From Deinococcus arboris (lineage in GTDB: Bacteria > Deinococcota > Deinococci > Deinococcales > Deinococcaceae), in contig NZ_WQLB01000023.1 in the NCBI RefSeq assembly GCF_009755355.1, positions 11,745-75,744 on the forward strand: a stretch of DNA of 64,000 bases. Direction: 5' to 3'. The notes beneath the pieces were generated by a model that saw only the letters and a list, made by a program, of their open reading frames with translations, was not told the DNA's origin and did not search any database. Shown here one piece after another: positions 59,403-64,000 of the stretch. The translations under genes were made by a program, and so were the position numbers. Positions within the stretch are counted from its first letter, which is position 1. Each line of letters begins with the position of its first letter.

Positions 59403-61268
59403 TCAATCCGCTGCATCCCCCTGCGCGTACTGAAGCCGGTGCAATCTGGCGTAATAGCCGCCCTTGTCCAGCAGCTGGCGGTGGCTGCCCTGCTCCACGA
59501 TGCGGCCCTTGCGCATCACGACAATGCGGTCACAGTGCTCGATGGTGCTGAGGCGGTGGGCGATGATGATGCTGGTGCGGCCCCGCATGACCTTTTCCAG
59601 GGCGGCCTGAATGCGCAGCTCGGTTTCGGTGTCCACGTTGGCGGTGGCCTCGTCCAGTACGAGCAGGATGTCCGGGTTCTGGATCAGGGCGCGGGCGAAA
59701 GCCAGCAGCTGCTTCTGGCCTGTGCTCAGGGTGGCGCCACGTTCACGCACCTCGGTCTGATAGCCGTGTTCCAGGCCCAGAATGTAGTCGTGAACGCCCA
59801 CGTACTTACAGGCTTCCACCACACGCTCATGGGGAATCTCGGGGTTGTTCAGGGTCAGGTTGCTCTCGATGGTCCCGGCAAACAGGAACACGTCCTGCAG
59901 CACCACGCCCACATGACGGCGCAGGTCGTACTGGGCCAGGTCGCGCACGTTCACGCCGTCCACTTTCACAGCGCCGCGCTGCACGTCGTAAAAGCGGCTG
60001 ACCAGGGCCGTCACGCTGGTCTTCCCTGCGCCAGTGGCGCCCACCAGGGCCACGCTCTCGCCAGGGGCAATGCTCAGGTCAATGCCGCGCAGAATCCAGC
60101 GGTCGTCGGTGTCGGCGGCCTGCGCCGTCACACTCTGGTCGTAGGCAAACCACACGCCTTCAAAATCCACCCGGCCTTCAAAGTTGGGCAGCGTTTTTGC
60201 ATCCGGCTTGTCCACGATGGCTTCCTCGGTGTCCAGCACGCCAAAGATGCGCTCGCTGGACGCCATCGCCGCCTGAAGGTTGTTGAACACGTCGGCCAGG
60301 TCCTGAATCGGCTGGAACAGTTGCTGCGACAGCTGCACGAAGGCAAACAATGTTCCCACCGTGATCGCCCCGGCCACAGCGCCGCTGGCATCCACGCCCA
60401 GAATCTGACGGGCGGCGAAGTACAGGATCAGCGCCACAGCCACCTGCCCCAGCACCGCCACCACCGGCATGAACAGCGAGAACCAGCCCACCGAATTCAC
60501 GTTGGCGGTCAGCAGGGCGCGGTTACTCAGGTTGAAATCCAGGGCGCTGCGCTTCTGGCGGCCAAACAGCTGGGTGGTCAGCATCCCCGTGATGTTCTCG
60601 TTCAGCTTGCTGTTCACGATGGCCTGCTGAGTGCGCGTTTCGCGGAAGGCGTCGCGCAGCTTGGCCCGGAAGTAATTGGTGGTGACAAACAGCACCGGCA
60701 GCACCGTGAAGGAAATCAGCGCCAGGCGCCAGTTCACGCTGAGCATCACGATGACGTACACCACGATGATAAAGCTGCTCTGAATCAGGCTGACCAGGCC
60801 GCCGGTAATGAACTGGTTGATGGCGTCCACGTCGCTGGTCACGCGGGTAATCAGGCGCCCCACCGGGTTCTGGTCAAAGTACGCCAGGTGCAGGCGCTGC
60901 AATTTGCTGAACACGTCGGCGCGGATGTCGCGCAGCACGTTCTGGCCCAGATACCCAATGGCCAGAATGAAGCCGTATTGCAGCGCGAATTCCAGCACCT
61001 TCAAGCCCATGTAGCCAAAGGCCGTCAGGGTGAGGCCGCTGAGCAGCGCCTCGCGGTTGCCCCGCCCCTGGGCCACAGGCGAGAGGTAGGCGTCAATTGC
61101 GTGGCGCTGAATGAGTGCGAACAGCGGCGAGGCCAGCGAGATCAGCAGGGCCAGCACCACCCCGCCGATCACCAGCCCCAGGTAGGGCCGCACATAATGC
61201 AGGATGCGCCGGGTCAGCTGGGCGTCAAAGCCCTTCTGGTAGGCGTCGGTCGCGTCGGGGCGGGTCAT
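59403..61268 (-). CDS. ABC multidrug exporter half-transporter, catalytic-site subunit
   Basis: 621 residues: six membrane helices then one nucleotide-binding domain. Walker [14 protein letters not shown], signature [12 protein letters not shown] (non-canonical) and Walker [15 protein letters not shown] with the catalytic Glu. It pairs with the upstream half-transporter (4-bp ATGA overlap). The site composition suggests this subunit provides the active Walker A/B. Substrate unknown: lipid or drug. Confidence 0.88.
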   Translation of the reverse strand: MTRPDATDAYQKGFDAQLTRRILHYVRPYLGLVIGGVVLALLISLASPLFALIQRHAIDAYLSPVAQGRGNREALLSGLTLTAFGYMGLKVLEFALQYGFILAIGYLGQNVLRDIRADVFSKLQRLHLAYFDQNPVGRLITRVTSDVDAINQFITGGLVSLIQSSFIIVVYVIVMLSVNWRLALISFTVLPVLFVTTNYFRAKLRDAFRETRTQQAIVNSKLNENITGMLTTQLFGRQKRSALDFNLSNRALLTANVNSVGWFSLFMPVVAVLGQVAVALILYFAARQILGVDASGAVAGAITVGTLFAFVQLSQQLFQPIQDLADVFNNLQAAMASSERIFGVLDTEEAIVDKPDAKTLPNFEGRVDFEGVWFAYDQSVTAQAADTDDRWILRGIDLSIAPGESVALVGATGAGKTSVTALVSRFYDVQRGAVKVDGVNVRDLAQYDLRRHVGVVLQDVFLFAGTIESNLTLNNPEIPHERVVEACKYVGVHDYILGLEHGYQTEVRERGATLSTGQKQLLAFARALIQNPDILLVLDEATANVDTETELRIQAALEKVMRGRTSIIIAHRLSTIEHCDRIVVMRKGRIVEQGSHRQLLDKGGYYARLHRLQYAQGDAAD

Positions 61269-63187
61269 CGGGTCACCTTCTGTTCCAGGCCATTTTTTTC
61301 CAGAGCCGTGGCGGCCGTCTCCGGGTCAGCCACCGCCTCGTCTTCATTGTCCAGGTCACTCGCCAGGCGCTGTAGCCGCTCCAGCTGGGCGTAATGGCCG
61401 TTCCTCGCCAGCAGCTCGTCGTGACTGCCCTGCTCAACCACGCGGCCCCCGTCCAGCACCACGATCTGGTCGGCGTGGCGCAGGGTGCTGACGCGGTGGG
61501 CCACCAGAATCACGGTGCGGCCCTGGCTGACCTCGCGCAGACCGTCCAGAATGCGCCGCTCGGTCTCGGTATCCACGGCGCTCAGCGAGTCGTCCAGAAT
61601 CAGGATGCGCGGCTCTCTGACAATCGCGCGGGCGATGGCGGTGCGCTGACGCTGCCCACCCGACAGGGTGACGCCGCGTTCACCCAGCATGGTGTCAAAG
61701 CCCTGCGGAAAGTCCTGCACGTCGTCCAGCAGGCCGGCCAGGCGGGCAGCCTCGCGTACGCGGGCTGGGTCGGGGGTCTGGGGAATGTCCTCAGGCGGCG
61801 GGGCGCCCACCACGCTGACTCCCGTGGGCACGTCCGGCAGGTCACGCGCCTCAATGCCAAACCCGATGTTGTTGGCAATCGTGTCGCTAAACAAGAAGGG
61901 TTCCTGCGGCACCACGCTGATCGCGTCGCGTAGCGTGGCCAGCGGAATCACCCGCAGCTCGTGGCCATCAATCTTCACTTGCCCACTTGTGGGGTCCATC
62001 GCGCGGGTCAGCAGCTGCCCCAGGACAGTCTTGCCGCTGCCGGTGGGACCAGTGATGCCCAGGAAAGTGCCGGCTGGAATCTGCAGGTTTACGTCGTCCA
62101 GCACCGTGGTCTGCCCGTAGCGCAGGGTCACGTTCTGAAAGGTCACGTCGCCGTGGAGGTCGCGGATGCGTCCGTCGGTGCGCCCACTCTGGTCCCGGAC
62201 CAGCGGCTGGGCGTCGAACATCTCTCTCAGGCGCAGCCAAGAGGCCATACCACGCTGAATGATGCCGGTAATCCAGCCGATCATCAGCATGGGAAAGGTC
62301 AGGCGTTCCAGCGTCCCCACAAACTGCACGAACATCCCCACAGTAAAGGTGCTGCCCGGTTCCAGAATCAGGCGGCCCCCCATCAGCAGAATCAGGCCGA
62401 AGGCCAGGCCCAGCAGCAGGCTCATAAAGGAGCGCAGCGGCCCGTCCACTTTCGTCAGGGCGATGTTGCGCCGCAGCAGTTCGAGGTTCATGGCGCGGTA
62501 GTCCTGAATCTCGCGGTCCTCAATGGCGTAGCCCTTGACCACGCGCGCGCCGCTGAAGTTTTCCTGAGCGCGGGCCGAAATCAGAGAGTTCTGTTCCTGC
62601 GCCAGCCGGTGGCGCTCGTTAATCTGCCGCGCCAGGTAGGTCAAGACCCCCACGATCACCGGCACGATCGCCACCACGATCAGGGTCAACTGCCAGCTCA
62701 GGCTGAACATCACGGTGAAAGCCGACAGAAAGCCGGACACGATGTTCACGATCTGCCAGGCGCCAAAGCCCAGCATTTCGCGCACGGCGCTGAGGTCGCC
62801 GGTCAGGCGGTTCATCAGGTCACCCGTGCGGGCGCGGTCGTAATACGGTTTGTCCAGCGTTTGCAGGTGGGCAAACAGGTCGCGCCGAATCTCGTATTCG
62901 CTCTGGCGTGACGCCACCACAATCTGGCGGCGCATCACCAGCATAAAAAAGCCGGCGGTCGTGGCGGCCACGACAATTCCCAGGGCATAGAAAGCCGCCG
63001 TTCCCAGCGTGATGCCGGGCGTGGCGGGGTTCGCGTCCACCTGGCCCGTCAGGCCGTCAATCGTGAGGCGAATCAGGTAAAAGGGCAGCAGGTTGACGGA
63101 CGTGGCAATCACCACGGCCACCAGCCCGATGAGGTACTGGCGCGTGTGCAGGCGCATGTACGGCCACAGCGAGCGGAAACTGTCCAA
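61265..63187 (-). CDS. ABC multidrug exporter half-transporter, degenerate-site subunit
   Basis: About 640 residues. Walker [15 protein letters not shown], canonical signature [12 protein letters not shown] and Walker [13 protein letters not shown], where Asp replaces the catalytic Glu, so one of the two ATP sites is degenerate as in LmrCD/TM287-288. An extra linker (about residue 480) rich in Pro and Glu precedes the signature. I start it at the TTG at 63187, which has GGGAGG 5 nt upstream; a TTG at 63211 has none. Confidence 0.85.
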   Translation of the reverse strand: MDSFRSLWPYMRLHTRQYLIGLVAVVIATSVNLLPFYLIRLTIDGLTGQVDANPATPGITLGTAAFYALGIVVAATTAGFFMLVMRRQIVVASRQSEYEIRRDLFAHLQTLDKPYYDRARTGDLMNRLTGDLSAVREMLGFGAWQIVNIVSGFLSAFTVMFSLSWQLTLIVVAIVPVIVGVLTYLARQINERHRLAQEQNSLISARAQENFSGARVVKGYAIEDREIQDYRAMNLELLRRNIALTKVDGPLRSFMSLLLGLAFGLILLMGGRLILEPGSTFTVGMFVQFVGTLERLTFPMLMIGWITGIIQRGMASWLRLREMFDAQPLVRDQSGRTDGRIRDLHGDVTFQNVTLRYGQTTVLDDVNLQIPAGTFLGITGPTGSGKTVLGQLLTRAMDPTSGQVKIDGHELRVIPLATLRDAISVVPQEPFLFSDTIANNIGFGIEARDLPDVPTGVSVVGAPPPEDIPQTPDPARVREAARLAGLLDDVQDFPQGFDTMLGERGVTLSGGQRQRTAIARAIVREPRILILDDSLSAVDTETERRILDGLREVSQGRTVILVAHRVSTLRHADQIVVLDGGRVVEQGSHDELLARNGHYAQLERLQRLASDLDNEDEAVADPETAATALEKNGLEQKVTR

Positions 63188-63271
63188 AGGGGCCTCCCAG
63201 GGGGCGGGCAAGAGGGGTGAGGTGCAGCGGTGGTCTGTCAGAGTGCCTTTTCAGCACCCGTGCGCGGGTCA

Positions 63272-63315
63272 GAATACGCCTCCTCGCCAGGCCCCAAATG
63301 CGCCACATGGCGCAT
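63272..63315 (-). promoter_or_regulatory. Probable promoter and operator of the ABC exporter genes
   Basis: On the minus strand TATTCT (63272-63277) is a -10 candidate with a T-G-rich -35 about 16 bp away. Just upstream lies the inverted repeat ATGCGCC/GGCGCAT (63298-63304, 63309-63315), a likely operator. Confidence 0.4.
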
Positions 63316-63385
63316 ATCGCCGCTGGCTCTGCAAACGCTCAAGGCGGCGCTCAGGAGCCGGCCCCGCTCTGGCCCCGCACCCCGA

Positions 63386-63414
63386 TTGACACCATTAGGG
63401 GGCGGTGCTACTAT
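63386..63414 (+). promoter_or_regulatory. Strong promoter of the tRNA operon
   Basis: -35 TTGACA (63386-63391), 17-bp spacer, -10 TACTAT (63409-63414). The transcript leader contains a CGGAAGT/ACTTCCG hairpin (63422-63428, 63450-63456) before the first tRNA. Confidence 0.8.
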
Positions 63415-63498
63415 TCCCAGCCGGAAGTGATTGCGCAGCAAGCGCGAAAACTTCCGCACTCAGAGGCCGAACATTCGTTCCACACTTCTGTCAGGGAC

Positions 63499-63577
<79 letters not shown>

Positions 63578-63590
63578 AAAGCGAGAAGGA

Positions 63591-63677
<87 letters not shown>

Positions 63678-63684
63678 CGTTCAC

Positions 63685-63760
<76 letters not shown>

Positions 63761-63767
63761 CTCTTTC

Positions 63768-63842
<75 letters not shown>

Positions 63843-63849
63843 ACATCCT

Positions 63850-63881
63850 CGGCGTGTCCTGCTTTTACGTGGGACGCGCCG
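63850..63881 (+). other. Hairpin after the last tRNA
   Basis: CGGCGTGTCC/GGACGCGCCG (63850-63859, 63872-63881) with one G-U pair. No T-run. It may be a processing or partial termination signal between tRNA and the next gene. Confidence 0.5.
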
Positions 63882-63920
63882 AAAGCTCTGCAGGGCCGTG
63901 AGAACTCTGAGCATCTGCTC

Positions 63921-64000
63921 TTTGCGTTTGCGCGGGGCCCCTGTACACTGTCAAGGCTTGCCTGCTCTCCGGCGGGCAGTCCCAAACCAGGAGGACACAC
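63921..64000 (+). promoter_or_regulatory. Promoter and ribosome site of the next gene (predicted tuf)
   Basis: -35 TTTGCG (63921-63926), 17-bp spacer, -10 TACACT (63944-63949), then a leader with a small GCCTGC/GCGGGC hairpin and AGGAGG (63989-63994) six nt before the window ends, where a start codon is expected. In E. coli the order thrU-tyrU-glyT-thrT is followed by tufB, so the next gene is probably elongation factor Tu. Confidence 0.6.

Overview
The window is a very GC-rich bacterial chromosome segment that reads as Deinococcus. It has a short HisG paired with HisZ, futalosine-pathway menaquinone synthesis (MqnC), a gnd-zwf-opcA pentose phosphate operon, many start codons sitting 5-9 nt behind a TANNNT -10 hexamer (the leaderless mRNA pattern known from Deinococcus), and a family of small intergenic repeats resembling the small non-coding repeats of D. 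radiodurans. I saw no rRNA, CRISPR array, prophage or intact insertion sequence. Genes are densely packed on both strands, and most long antisense open frames are composition artefacts.

Layout. 1-16 kb: the 3' end of a SARP/BTAD regulator, a small NuoE-like protein, TerC, a TetR regulator divergent from a phospholipase A2 lipoprotein, a NERD protein, lysA, a FadR-type regulator coupled to a membrane fatty acid hydroxylase, three secreted proteins, mnmA, a 2-hydroxyacid dehydrogenase, and an overlapping operon of variant EndoIII, inositol-phosphatase-like protein and acetyltransferase. 17-28 kb: hisZ-hisG, a PatB-type lyase divergent from MTA/SAH nucleosidase, a fused LrgA-LrgB protein, a BtuF-like protein divergent from a cytochrome c, a pseudo-amidotransferase/truncated haemoglobin fusion preceded by a leaderless short ORF, and sppA. 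28-42 kb: pepF, YCII protein, phoU, LysR regulator, cysS behind a Cys-Cys leader peptide and attenuator, a DUF697 protein, queG, a YihQ-like GH31 glycosidase, glutaminyl cyclotransferase, tmk and a Nif3 protein. 42-52 kb: mqnC, gnd-zwf-opcA, hemA with a siroheme-synthase-like dehydrogenase, a multi-cluster ferredoxin and rraA. 52-64 kb: a LacI-controlled sugar ABC operon followed by a glycogen-debranching-type glucosidase, a degenerate tRNA-Ser, a heterodimeric ABC exporter, and a tRNA operon Thr-Tyr-Gly-Thr that runs to the window edge where a Shine-Dalgarno awaits the next gene, predicted to be tuf.

How the parts work together. The 51.9-59.2 kb block forms an oligosaccharide uptake and breakdown unit: regulator with two TGTAACC-type operators, binding protein, two permeases and a debranching-type glucosidase, with no ATPase gene in sight. 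gnd, zwf and opcA form the NADPH-generating oxidative branch. The two tetrapyrrole genes branch to haem and siroheme.

The most interesting signals are: (1) a complete-looking cysteine attenuator before cysS, with the leader peptide MTTLCCPL and mutually exclusive antiterminator and terminator; (2) a mobile-looking repeat with terminal inverted repeats whose terminal hairpin is kept in four copies by different sequences; (3) a G-rich GTGGGAAGTGGG-like motif that recurs at or over stop codons; (4) the pseudo-amidotransferase/truncated haemoglobin fusion; and (5) an EndoIII paralogue whose catalytic Lys and Asp are His and Glu.
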